The notes under the pieces are model-generated. The model searched no databases and was not told where the DNA came from. It saw only the letters and a program-made list of their open reading frames with translations. Positions 24,001-34,769 of a stretch of 64,000 nucleotides of DNA are shown here, piece by piece. The stretch comes from Lutjanus erythropterus (Eukaryota; Chordata; Actinopteri; Lutjaniformes; Lutjanidae): NCBI GenBank assembly GCA_020091685.1, contig CM034599.1, positions 32,651,920 to 32,715,919 of the forward strand. Reading direction: 5' to 3'. Every line of letters starts with the position of its first letter. Position 1 is the first letter of the stretch. Position numbers and translations under genes: made by a program.

Positions 24001-24705
24001 TGCCTGTGTATGTGTGTGTTTGGGCTTGTTTTACTATAATCCTGCAGTCCAGAAATCAGGAGCTCACTATATTTGTGAGGTCTGACAGCTTAGTGGCAAC
24101 TTGGATCACGCTGTTTGAAGATTTACATCACTTTTGGGTTTAAAGAAAGAATTCTGTTAAGTTTAGGGTTAGGCCACTAACCTTTTACCGAGCCAAGACG
24201 AGCTTAATTGGCTTGGTAACTCCTCGTAAAACACACCATTCAAACTCGACAGAAGAAAACATAAAAATCACTAAAACTATCCTTCCACTCTTCCAATAAC
24301 CACCAACCTTGGTTTGATCAAATTAAATCCCTAATTCACAATGTGACAAGAGTGCAAAGACTGTAACTCTGCAGGCTGTTTACCTCTCAATTATCACCCA
24401 GCTTGGTGCACTCATGGTCTGGCTGAGTGGGCGTACACTCGCTGGATGAGCAGCTGTGACTCTACAGACTATTACATTACAAATATTGAACACATAGCAT
24501 GATCTCGCTAGTAAACGTAATCAGTTAGATTGGGCTTTGAGATTTGTGAATCATATAGGTTATGAACTAAGTTTAAAGGGTAGTTTGAGGGTCAAAATTG
24601 GTTTTAGGGTCATGCTTAGGTTAGGGTTTCACGTTTAGTTGTGATTGTTAAGGTTAGGGTAAGAAGCTAGGGAATGCATTATGTCAAGGACAAGTCCCCC
24701 CAAAA
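24001..24705. repeat. Interspersed repeat unit 1 (TTAGGGTT-rich), interrupted
   Basis: The left part has GAGGTCTGACAGCTTAGTGG. The right part has TTAGGGTTTCACG, CTAGGGAATGCATTATGTCA and GGACAAGTCCCC. The same order of words occurs in the next unit at 24722-25035, so these are two tandem copies of one teleost repeat. The middle is interrupted by an inverted hAT-like fragment (24182-24479). Confidence 0.6.
24182..24479 (-). mobile_element. Inverted internal fragment of the 12.3-kb hAT-like element
   Basis: Read on the minus strand it follows the 12435-12755 interior nearly throughout: AGTCTACAGAGTCACAG against AGTCTACAGAGTGACAG, then CCATGAGTGCAC, AGCTGGGTGAT and GAGCCAATTAAGCT-like words. Both terminal inverted repeats are missing, so it cannot have arrived as a complete element. 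It interrupts repeat unit 1. Confidence 0.75.
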
Positions 24706-24721
24706 AATAAAATAAAACAAG

Positions 24722-25035
24722 GATGTGTGTGGGTGGTTGTTTGTTTAGCTATATTTTTGGGGTCCAAAAACTGGGATCCAACTGTACTTGTAGGGACGGA
24801 CAGCTTTGTGGCGACCAAAACCTAAGATTCTAATATACTTTTTGGGTCCGACAGCTTTGTGGGGATCAAAATGCTGGACCCCTACAATTTAAAGGGCTGT
24901 ATAAGGGTTAAGATTTGGTTTTATGATTATGGCTAGGCACTTAGTTGTGATGGGTACGGTTAGCGGAAGAGGACAGGGAGGGGAATGCATTATGTCAACG
25001 ACAGGTCTCCATGAATATAGTAACACCAGGCTGGG
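24722..25035. repeat. Interspersed repeat unit 2
   Basis: Parallel to unit 1: GGGTCCGACAGCTTTGTGGG, CACTTAGTTGTGATGG, GGGAATGCATTATGTCAACG and ACAGGTCTCC. It also contains its own short duplication, GACAGCTTTGTGG at about 24809 and 24850. No coding potential. Confidence 0.6.
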
Positions 25036-25039
25036 TGTG

Positions 25040-26420
25040 TGAGGATACCTCAGAGAGGTACAGGTTATCTGCCGCCAACTCACCATATTTGCAAGCTTTA
25101 GACACTAGCTTATTGTCTTTTCTCTATTCTGTTGTCAAATCAACCCTCTCAGCATTAAATTGGTGCGGTGATTACAAGGGTGTCAGCACACTACAAACAG
25201 TGATATCCTCCCTTGGTGTGGGGTTGTAGGTGTTTTATTAAATTGACCCCTTGGGGCAGAGGTGAGCTTCGAGGTAGTCAGAGAAGCAGAGTCAGCGTTC
25301 AGAAGAAACACGACGCACTGTTTGCTTTGTGCTGAACTCCAAATGTAGGCATTTAGACACAAAGATGCACTGACATTTCTCCCACTGTGAGACCTAACAG
25401 CTTGAATAGACAGAACAAACACACACAGGAGTTTACAAAACAAGCTGTTCACACACAATGCAGGGGCAGGCCGAGGGCAAGGTGCTTAACTACGGCTTCA
25501 GCTTGTTTTTGACTGTGCAGCTGTGAGCATGTGTGTGTGTGCGTGTGTGTGTGAACTGTGACCTGTCACAGCTATAAAAAGGTGCGAAGTCATGGCAAGG
25601 TGACAGTGAATGCAAAGCCTAGTTTTCCCTGACTAATCCCTGCAGGATGGGACGCCCGGCTCCACATAATCACAGCACGGTGATTACGCTCCTATTACTG
25701 CTCATTGTATCAGCACATTCTGCCACTTTATATAATATTATCTGCTGTTTAATGGACGCTTTTATGCGAAGCACATTTGTGGAGCCACCCATACCAAATA
25801 TGTATAGGCACTCACCCGGTACTGTAATGTACTGCTTTTATCCAGAGTGCCTTCATTAGAGGGCATACATATTTAGTAAGGGTGGCTTCAGGAATAATGG
25901 AAACGCTATCTTTGGCAGCGTGAAAGCAGCACAAGATAAACCCACCTAAAGTTAGTTTGCAGCATTTCAACTGGAAAGACTTCAGTACAGTCTTACCTTG
26001 TTGCCAGGCAATCAGGGTCTAAAGAGGGCATAGCTCAACCTTTAATTTAGCGCTACCTGGCTGCAATGAGCGAGTGTGCACTACCCATCATACTGAGGAG
26101 CAACTGAAACCAGTTGCAGCAGCTGCTAAAACCTGACTTATTTATAATGTGTTTAGTAGGTGAAGATTTACTCATCACTACATTAAAATGGTTGCACCAC
26201 ACAGACTATTCATACTTTGATATCAGTTGTAACAACATATTTACACATGCTAACTGATAGAGGTAGTATGGAATATGTTCAACATGATGTAATGATTTCA
26301 TCTGGGATGATTCAAACTACATTTAACAAAAAAAAAAAAAGATTTTTTTTTTCTGCTTTGTAATTAAGCAGGTTTACAATCACCTCAGTGTCTTGAATAG
26401 CTTTTAGCTAAATAGCATCA
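25040..26420. other. Noncoding DNA with a regulatory-looking stretch at 25560-25870
   Basis: No gene. A GT microsatellite lies at 25530-25553. The following 300 bp contain inverted TAATCA (25667-25672) and TGATTA (25681-25686) cores 8 bp apart, typical of OTX/PITX-class sites, in non-repetitive DNA. Two CTTTTATCC/CTTTTATGCG-like words (25757 and 25836) resemble a common teleost repeat but are too short to call. Confidence 0.35.
25530..25553 (+). repeat. GT microsatellite
   Basis: A (GT)n tract with one GC interruption. Confidence 0.95.
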
Positions 26421-26424
26421 TCAT

Positions 26425-26512
26425 CTTCATTCAGACTCGACAGAAACAAGCTATAACTCACCAAAAACATTAAAAAAAAAATCAATGAGTCTGGTTTAGT
26501 CAAAATAAACTT
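26425..26512 (-). mobile_element. Degraded fragment of the 12.3-kb hAT-like family
   Basis: CAGACTCGACAGAAAC, ACTCACCAAAAAC and CTGGTTTAGTCAAAATAAAC follow the same order as the inverted fragment at 24182-24479, but are more diverged and interrupted by an A-rich patch. No termini. Confidence 0.45.
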
Positions 26513-26514
26513 AT

Positions 26515-27558
26515 TTCTAATAATTTATTTTGTTTTGTAGCTAGCTAATGTTGCTAACTAAGATACTGCAGTGGATATAAAACATAATATGCAAAAAGAA
26601 CAGTAATTACCATTAACATTATGTACTAATCTAAGTGTAGAAAGTGAAATGACTAAGTTAAGGACTAAGTTAAGGATGACAGATCACTAAGTTAGTAGGC
26701 AAACGTGACTTCACTATAGCGTTAATAAGAAGTAAACAGACGCACAGCTCATAAAATGGATATAGTCTTACATCACTCTACGTTGTGCAAGTAGAGACTA
26801 GCAAGTAGAAGAAAAGCAGTAAGTTCAATAGTTCAATAAAATTGCTTATACTGCAGCTCGTGATGCTGCAGCGATTTGTTGTTCATACAGCTGATTGCTT
26901 TTGATTGGATGCTGCCACAGATACTTCAGGTGTATACTGTTGTCTACTGTATTTATGATATAATGATGATGCCTCTTTAAGGCTTGATGCGTTGTACTAC
27001 TCCAATGCACAAGAGAACATATGCTCCAATGTGTCATCTGCATCAAATTAATTTTAGCATTATTGAATTGTAGAATGGACATCAATCAGTGTTTCTACTG
27101 TTGTTACTGTTGTAGGGTGAATGTGATATCATGCACAGACAGGACCCAATCAAAAATGGCACAGCCCTTGAAATTTTTCCGGTACACTGTGTAATTAAAC
27201 ACATTCAAAGCATCTTGAAGTAGTGTAGTCTGAAAGAGTTTTGCAGTACATGAGCACCTGAATGTGTGATGATTGCATATTGTTAAATGGCACTTTAGCA
27301 GTCTGTCTGAGATAGAACAAGTTCCTCTTACATTCGGCAGCTATAAATATTTTACAGTCTTCAATAGAAAACACTTTTTGTCTTTGTTCTGCACAATTTG
27401 CGACAAGAAAAGGCTCTCTGTTTAATGGGGCGATGGCTGTGATGAAGGAAGTACTGTGCATTTTGGTGATTGGGTTTTTCAGAAAGAAGAGTTTATAATC
27501 ACAAGTTTAGAGTTCATCATATCATGTTGTTTCCACCAGCATCTCTGGAAAGTTCTTC
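26515..27558. other. Noncoding DNA without a gene
   Basis: AT-rich. A 12-bp tandem pair (GACTAAGTTAAG twice) lies near 26650-26675. The minus-strand frames at 26846-27085 and 27195-27461 have no recognisable product. Confidence 0.45.
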
Positions 27559-27561
27559 AAC

Positions 27562-27960
27562 TTCATCTTTGCTTTATTGTCCCCAAGGCGAAATTTGCAT
27601 TGTAGTCAGGTAAACAATAGAACACACAGAGAAGTAGGCACACAGACTCTAGCACAAAAAATGCGAGTCTGTTTAGCCATTGCTAAAACGATCATCATCC
27701 TCAGCCCCTGGCAGTTAAACGGTATACTAGTCATCAGTTTGGTCATATTGAGCATTTAACAGTTTGACAACCTGAGAAATAAAGGAGCTATTCATCCTGT
27801 TTGGTAGTCTTAATCTATGACCGGAGTGTAAGAGCTCAGATTCTCCATACAGAACATGAAGAGACTGTAAAATATTTCAAGGCTTAGAAACTGCTCTCTT
27901 ACAGAAGATGAATTTGCTTTGGCGAGGACAGCATGGTGTCACTGCTGGGGGAGATGGATG
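27562..27960. repeat. Interspersed repeat, possibly retrotransposon-derived
   Basis: CTTTATTGTCCCCAAGG, AATAGAACACACAGAGAAGT, AAATAAAGGAGCTATTCATC and CGGAGTGTAAGAG are words I associate with a dispersed teleost repeat. No end structure or poly(A) tail is visible, so class and limits are uncertain. Confidence 0.35.
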
Positions 27961-27999
27961 GCTGTACAAGATGGCATCCAATAAATTACACAAATCACA

Positions 28000-28870
28000 C
28001 ATAAATAATGTTTTAGGATTCTAGCTGATGCTGATGCAGTGATAAAGATAAATGTAATGTGCTATCATCTGCTAAAATGCATTTTCAAAGACTCAAACAA
28101 TCCAATTACGGTTCCATTATCATGTGTTTTAAGACTTAAAGTTCTCATTAAACAGCTAGTGGAATTCTTATTACTTACATGTTTCCAGTGAAACAGACAG
28201 TGGTTTTTACAGTAGCCACTAGCGCTGTGTCTTACGCTCCCCCGCCATGCAGCTAAAGTGGTCCAGAACCACAAGGCCAGTGTGACAGCAAGGAACAGGC
28301 TACAGTACTGAGGTGGTGTTCCCGCTGGATTTGGTTCCCAGCACCCTGGGGCTGAGTCACAGCCAACCAAACTAACAGCAATTAGTGGTTAGCTAACCGA
28401 CTTTAGCAACAATTAAAGCTATCTTTCCATCAGGAAACGTTCTCCATACTGTATTCCCTGCTGCTCTCAGAGCCTGTGTTCGTCCCGTTGTTGACTGGTA
28501 GGCTTCTGAGCCCAGTTCTGTTCTGTTGACCGCTCATGACAGCTAACAGTTATGGTTCGCTACTTGAGCAACAAGTAAGCCAAAGCTGTTTGTTAATCAG
28601 GAAAGCTCTGTAATTAAATAACCGAGATTTACAGCTGAGCAGCCAGAGGACATCAGAGAGCAAACCAGAAAATATTTTCTCTATGAAATATGATCCAGTT
28701 TCGCCCAAATTAGTGAGTAAACAGAAACTATGAACACTAGACACTCCAGTCCAGTCCGGTGAAGAATATTCTCCTTTCATGCTCTGCTGCATCATGAGCC
28801 ATCCAGTTGACTGGATGCAAATTTTGTGTGTGCAGGATGATTCATCAACAGTTTCTAACAACTTTTTGTC
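28000..28870. other. Unclassified region with a weak internal duplication
   Basis: No gene supported. Two diverged blocks share TTAGCAACAATTAAAGCTAT...CATCAGGAAACG (about 28401-28440) and TGAGCAACAAGTAAGCCAAA...AATCAGGAAAGC (about 28563-28608), roughly 165 bp apart. It may be an old repeat. The minus-strand frame at 28550-28861 is probably incidental. Confidence 0.35.
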
Positions 28871-28934
28871 ATTGTTGGGCCAGATTTTGGTGTATAGGTG
28901 ACTTATATTAAAGGTGACTTAATGTATTTTCAAG

Positions 28935-28997
28935 TTCTGTAAAGCACCATGAATTGCCTTGTGTATGAATGGTGCTATATAAGTAAAATTGCCTTGC
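28935..28997 (+). mobile_element. LINE-type 3' end fragment
   Basis: CTGTAAAGCACCATGAATTG, then GGTGCTATATAAGTAAAATT and a short GCCTT iteration. This resembles the 3' ends of fish non-LTR retrotransposons, which as I recall read GCGCTATATAAATAAAATTG followed by a short tandem tail. The body of the element is missing. Confidence 0.5.
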
Positions 28998-28999
28998 CT

Positions 29000-31150
29000 C
29001 GCCTTATAGCGCACAACATCTGTCGCTCGGGACCAGCCTAAAGCATCAGTGTTTGATGTCCTGGCATCTTTGTGGTGCGTTTAGCAAAAAAAATCTACTG
29101 ATTCAGTCACTAAATTTCGACCATTTTCAGCCCTGTTTTGTTGGCAGTGTGGAGACAGCATTGGGATCAGGGGACACTAAAATGTAACTTGTGTGATCTT
29201 AAATAGAAAAGTTAGTGTGAGCCTGTTATATCACAAACAAATCAGTCTAACCTACTTTTTTAACAGTCAAATGTTTGTCCTTTGTGTATTAATTACTCAG
29301 AACGGCTGGTTCTCACAGACCCAGAGTTTCCGACTGTGGGTTGTTGTTGTTGTGGAGAATGTGTCTGCACTCCTCTGGCCAAAATGTCACGGCGTTCTCT
29401 GACCAATGAGCTATTTCACTGTAGAGGAGTGAGACATTTGAGGTGAAGTCCTACTTGTTTCAATGTCAGACAAATGTTCACTCAGCCTCTGGCATTAAAG
29501 TCGGAGTGTGTAGGTAGGTGGAAAGAGAGTGGAGGGAGGATGGAGACAGAGGAAGATGAGACAAGAGGCGCTGTGTGTTTTCCTAGAGGCTGCCAGTAAT
29601 CAGAGCAACTGCTTATACCAGAGCTCTGCACTGTAGCTGCTCATTACCTGCAGCAAATGTTGCCATGAGCACTATGTTAATATCTTGTATTGATTCTCTT
29701 TGTTGTAACACCACATTCATAATAAAGTGAGAGGGGTGGAGAAAATCTCTCTCTCCCCTTCATGGCTGTTATTTTTTTTACCACCAAAAAAGTCATTATT
29801 GGAGTATTTTAGAGAATATCTGTCTTATAAAATGTCTTTGTGGTACAGCCGTGACCTTTGCACTCTGCAAAACCAGCCACCCACTAGATGCAGCTTTTTT
29901 CCGAGGACACCTCACAGTAATGGGCATAATGTCTGTCTGACAATGTGGCTCATTCAACCGCTGACACTCTACACCTATCAACAGAAATGTCAAGCATGTT
30001 TGATAAGCATCAGCACATCCCCGATGAGGTCAAAAGCAGGGGAGGAAGAGGCTGACCCAGACTCGGCTGATGTGTCATTGACGGGGTGCTTGACCTCACC
30101 GCTGTTAGAGCATATTTCCACTAAAAGATCCAAGAGGAAGTAAAAAGCACACCAGCCGTGCAATAGAGGCAGAAGATTCTTATTTGGTGAGCAAATATGG
30201 CAAAATTGTTTTTTCTGGAGTGATGACGGGAATTGTTGCTGGGTGTATCTTGATGCTGCTGGTGTGTGAGATTTCACAGAACACAGGAAGCATGATTTGA
30301 CTCCAATGCTGCTAGGTGTATGACAGCCTTATACAATAATCTAGCCCTGTAGGATTTTTTTCTAGGGAACATCTGGTATGAAGGATTGATTGATTGACAG
30401 GCTGTATAACCAGTAGAAATAAACAGTAGGTGGGACTTAGCAAAATGGTAAGCCAGGATATAAAATTAATTATGCAAGCAATATAAAACTGAAGTAGAAA
30501 CGCATGAAGGAATCCAGTCAACCCCAGCATTATATAGCCTATATATAGATATTCAATAGGTCATCTTGGCTGCAGCCACACAGCTGATGCAGTCTGCCGT
30601 CACAACTGAAACTGAAAGTATCAGGCACTCATTAAATAGTGTCTAGCACTCGTTACTGAAACATGGATAGAAAGAGAGAACCTGTGGTCGATGCAGAGAA
30701 GGTGCACCAAAATAAAAAAAGGGTTTGCTGGCTGGGAGTGCACAATGTCTAAGACAAAGGATTTATTTAAGCAGTCTGCAGGTGATGAGGAGGACAGTGG
30801 CAGGAGGCAGAAACATCAAAGAAGTGCTTGGTCATGCTTACATGCCACGTGAGCTAGTTAAATGAATGAACTAAAGAACAAAATGTTTTGTGAACCTTGA
30901 GGTTTCAGTGCCACAGTTCCACTGCAGGTTTAAATATTTCCAAGGTTTAACTGGTCAGACTCAGTGCACAAGAGAACTTTACACTAAATTTCTCTAGTGT
31001 TTAAAAACATTATCATCAACATGTATATTTTTAATTTCCTTCTGGACTACTCATCATTTCTTTTTCTTATTTCAAATGATAGAACATATAATATTTGATT
31101 GCCAGCCCAGTGATAAAAATGATCTGTTAAATATTTATTTTACAGGTAGA
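29000..31150. other. Long noncoding stretch without a gene
   Basis: No repeat termini recognised. The plus-strand frame at 29727-30143 (138 codons) is long for the window but has no domain, and its composition matches its surroundings. The stretch 29590-29725 looks non-repetitive and could be regulatory. Confidence 0.4.
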
Positions 31151-31153
31151 CAA

Positions 31154-31580
31154 GATGACAAATGTCTTGTTTTGTCCATGCTCATAAATATTCAGTTTAC
31201 TCTCAGAGAGGAGTAAAGAAACCAGACGCATATCACATTTCAGATCCTGAAATCAGAGAATGTTAACTTTTTTATTTAAAAATGACTCAAAATGATTAAT
31301 CGATTAATTTATCTTGTCACAATCTTGTAACTTTCTTTCTTTCCTGTAATGATTATTTTCATCATCAATTAATCTGTCTATCATTTTTCCATTAATCATT
31401 ATCCATCCATTATTTGGTCTGTAAAATGTCAGAAAATGATGAAAAATGTTGCTCAGTGTTTCCCAAAGTCCAAGATGACATCCTGAAATGTCTATTTTAC
31501 TCAAAACGTTAATCGATTATCAAAATAGATGTAGATTAATTCAACAGTCAGTTAACAACATATTAATTGTTGCAGCTGTT
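31154..31580. mobile_element. Rearranged copies of the 3.2-kb hAT-type family
   Basis: The part at 31154-31310 (GTCTTGTTTTGTCC, GGAGTAAAGAAACCAG, GATTAATCGATTAATT) is what I recall as the distal half of the consensus. It is followed by a nearly full copy at 31345-31580 (ATGATTATTTTCATCATC, AAATGTCAGAAAATGATG, TTAATCGATTATCAAAATAG, GTTGCAGCTG). The order is distal half then full copy, so this is two adjacent insertions or one partial duplication. Confidence 0.6.
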
Positions 31581-31634
31581 TTATGTTTCTTTTAGCTTAA
31601 TTAGTTTGTCCGCTGTTCCTTCCTTTTTGTGTGC

Positions 31635-31654
31635 AATTGATTGATTGATTGATT
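31635..31654 (+). repeat. ATTG tetranucleotide repeat
   Basis: Short (ATTG)n run with a weaker continuation to about 31665. Confidence 0.8.
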
Positions 31655-31848
31655 ACCTGATTGATTTATTTAAAAACAAAAAATGGCAAATTTCCACCCA
31701 GTGAAAGCATTTTTTCACTGCAATACAAATTAACAGATTTGTGTGTGAATTAATGATTCACTGGTCGCCAAACATGCTGTGTCACTTCAAATTTTTGTGT
31801 CAAATTTGGGCGCCTGATAGCAAATTCATGGTTGTTGTTAGACTGTCA

Positions 31849-32835
31849 CTGCTAAGCAGTAGTGGACAAAGTACTCAACCCCAGTACTTGAGTCAAAGTA
31901 TAGATACTCCTAGTCAAATATTACTCAACTACAAGTGAAAGTTGCTCAGTCAAAAATTTACTTGAGTTAAAGTACTAGAGTACATGGTTTTAAAAATACT
32001 TAAGTATTCAAAAGTACATGTTTTTAAAATACTTAAGTATTCAAAAGTACAAATTACAAAGTACATTTTCTAATATCAATACATGCTGTATTGTTCTCAT
32101 GATGCATTTACAGAAGCTTGTAACTCTCTTGTAACCCCACTTGCTACACAAAGTCTATATACACACCTATAAAACCTCACCATAGAAATACAATCAAAAC
32201 AAACGGACAGCTGTTGTCATTTTCTGATGTAACTGTATTAAAATCACATCATAAAAGCAGATTGAAGCCAACTGTAAGGAGTTCTCCAAGTTAAATAACT
32301 GAGACTTCTTTCTGTCCTCAGAGGCAGTATATACATGAATTATGGTATTCATTCCGATAAAAACAATCCAACTTTAAAAGCTACCTGGAATAATTAATAA
32401 TTATAATAATATCTTGAGATTTAATTTAGTCTTTCTCCTGCCGTCACCATTACTGCTTTTGTTTGAATGAAAGAGGAGAGTTTGCTTGTGCTTGTTAGTG
32501 CGCCTGAACGTATTTCCACTTTTACATGAGTCCCATTTGAGAGGAGCTACTGTGATTGGTTTCTTTCTGTGAGAACACAGCATGTGACCAGTTGCATTTT
32601 AGAAAAGAAAAAACACCAATAGCTGACTTCAACGATGTGCTTAGTCAAAAGTAACAACAACCTTCCTAGAAATGTAGTGGAGTCAAAAGTACAATATTTG
32701 TCTTTGAAATGTAGTGGAGTGAAAGTAATAAGTTTCAAAAACAAATACTCAAGTAAAGTACAAATACTCAAAACATGTACTTAAGTACAGTACTCAAGTA
32801 AATGTACTTTGTTACTGTCCACCACTGCTGCTAAG
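31849..32835. mobile_element. hAT-type element with perfect 8-bp target duplication (971 bp)
   Basis: The element is 31857-32827. It begins CAGTAGTGGACAAAGTACT and ends GTCCACCACTG, with inverted ends. CTGCTAAG flanks it on both sides (31849-31856 and 32828-32835) without a mismatch, which is diagnostic of hAT insertion. The subterminal arms are rich in paired ACTTAAGTA, GTACTTGAGT and TACTCAAGTA words. A 32-bp unit is tandemly repeated at about 31994-32060. No transposase frame, so non-autonomous. Confidence 0.9.
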
Positions 32836-33640
32836 TAATAAATTTCAGAAATCAGACAGCTTGATTTAGCATAAACAATCCAATCACTTCTCTGCTGAGA
32901 TCTTATAAGACAGGTCTGGTCTTATTCAAATGAAAGAAGGAGCTCTTATGGCCAAAGAGCCAACACTAGAATCAGGCTCCTGTGGTGCAAATGGGGCTGA
33001 TGTTTCTTCATTTTTGAAAAAGTTCCAAATTTAGGACTTAATTGGTGTGTAGTCGTTGTTGAGCAGTCACTCAATTGCAAGACAAGACCGAACCCTTCAC
33101 CTCTCTGGCTGTAATTGTCACTTTAACATCCACAAAGACATACAGACGGCTGTGTGTGAAGTGGTAGTATTGGTGGTGGGACCTCCCACCCGTGCCGTCC
33201 CAGAAGCCTCTTTCTCCTACCTGCTCCTGGGTCGTCATATTTTCCACTGTGGGTTGAAGCAACAGACCATCCAGGCTCAATAGAGCCTCCATTCATTCAT
33301 TGAAGCGAGGGACGGAGGGAGGTGGAGGCTGCACCCAGTGACGGCTGCTGTTCTCTTCTCCTCGTGAATAGGTGTGGATGTAAAAGGTTCTGACTCATGA
33401 ACTGTTCGTTTTATTCGTGGCTCAGGAGAGAGACCGGCGCTGGTTTTAATCCAGACTCCAGGGAGGCTATGTGGAGTGAAGAAGAGAGGCCGCATTGTTG
33501 CGTGGCGAGAGACAGGCTTTTCTCTGTCTGTGGTCGTTTTTAATGAGATCCTTCGTTCACATATGTGTGTTTACTGTAAACGCTTCCTGCCTGTTAGTCT
33601 GAAACGCACTGATGAGCAAGGTGTTGCTCTACTGAAACTG
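32836..33640. other. Noncoding DNA without a gene
   Basis: No repeat ends seen. Frames on both strands at 33056-33292 mirror each other and have no recognisable product. 33160-33480 is moderately GC-rich single-copy DNA. Confidence 0.4.
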
Positions 33641-33643
33641 TCA

Positions 33644-34235
33644 CACTTTATTTTACAGTACACTAATAAGATATAACATGCTGTACTTTGTATTAAACAA
33701 ACAAAAGCTAGAAATATGTCCTTTATTAGACAGTAGTTATACTCTAATTTGGCGCTATACACCTGAAGATATACTACAAGTTTTAATTTGTGACAGATTA
33801 GACAATATTAGATTTAATTCAGCGAAATCACACTTAAGACACACCTTCTTTGGCTGGTTCTGTACAATTGGCAGAAAGGCCAAGACTGACGCCTACCTCT
33901 TAAATCAAATCACATCAGTCTGTGAAGTCACCCATGGACAAAATGTTCCTCTACCTCTATAATTTTGGCCTTTACCTGGTAGATCTGGCTCATATATTTG
34001 AATGGGGAAGTAGTAGATGTATGATTCAGTAGTTTCCAGGAGAGTTCTGTCATAATGTGTCCCTAATTACCCTCTAATAAGGGTCTAAGTGTTGGAAGCA
34101 ATACACTTAAGTTTGCAGTACAGTTCTGTTGTAAGGTGTCCCTAATTACACTCTAATAAGGGTCAGATAATGTCTAATAAAGTACATATTATTTCCAGCT
34201 TGTTACATCTTATTAGTCTACTGTAAAATAAAGTG
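33644..34235. mobile_element. DNA transposon-like element with 36-bp terminal inverted repeats
   Basis: Left end 33644-33679 starts CACTTTATTTTACAGTA. The right end 34200-34235 is its reverse complement with three mismatches in 36. Inside, a unit of about 43 bp with core GTGTCCCTAATTAC and CTCTAATAAGGGTC occurs twice (34043-34086 and 34121-34163). A plus-strand frame of 94 codons (33678-33962) starts in the left repeat but matches no transposase I know. Superfamily unresolved, as no clear target duplication was found. Confidence 0.75.
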
Positions 34236-34493
34236 CAACCACTGAAACACAAAGAGAGTATCTAACACTGATGATCCAATATGCACCAGCACAGGACTCA
34301 AAATGTGCTTTTCCTGATCAGATTCCTGCTGTTACAAATTGCCTTCATGCATATGTGATTTTGGCCCTGCACCCTTTGCCCGCCTCTCACTATATGATTA
34401 ATGGTTCAGGGATGAGATGAGTGCCTGTGGCTGACAGTGGAACAATTAATACTCCACTCTGCTGCTTTTCTCTGCAGACAGAATGAGACTGAG

Positions 34494-34505
34494 CCCCCCC
34501 CCCCC
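34494..34505 (+). repeat. Poly(C) run
   Basis: Twelve consecutive C residues. Confidence 0.9.
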
Positions 34506-34733
34506 AATCACCACTCCTCAGCAACTGTCAGAAAACTGCTGAACACAAGGATACAGAGCCAGTAAACAAGAGAAATAATCCTCTAATTAAATGTTTTTTT
34601 GGCTGGAAAGCGGGAACGTTATTTCAACAGTGTTTATGTTAATAGTCCAGCCAGGTAGGGGAAACAGATCAAGAAAATTTTGGTTTCAAAGATCTACAAA
34701 CACATGATTGACAGATAGCTTCTGAAGAGCCCC

Positions 34734-34735
<2 letters not shown>

Positions 34736-34764
<29 letters not shown>
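34736..34764 (+). repeat. CA microsatellite
   Basis: Uninterrupted (AC)n tract of about 28 bp. Confidence 0.95.

Positions 34765-34769
<5 letters not shown>

Noticed and set aside
24560-24665. Interstitial telomere repeat (TTAGGG-like words)
   Set aside because: The words are scattered, never in a regular TTAGGG array, and belong to a dispersed repeat seen in two units.
29727-30143. 138-codon plus-strand frame
   Set aside because: No recognisable domain, no splice context, and composition like the neighbouring noncoding DNA. A mirrored frame exists on the other strand.
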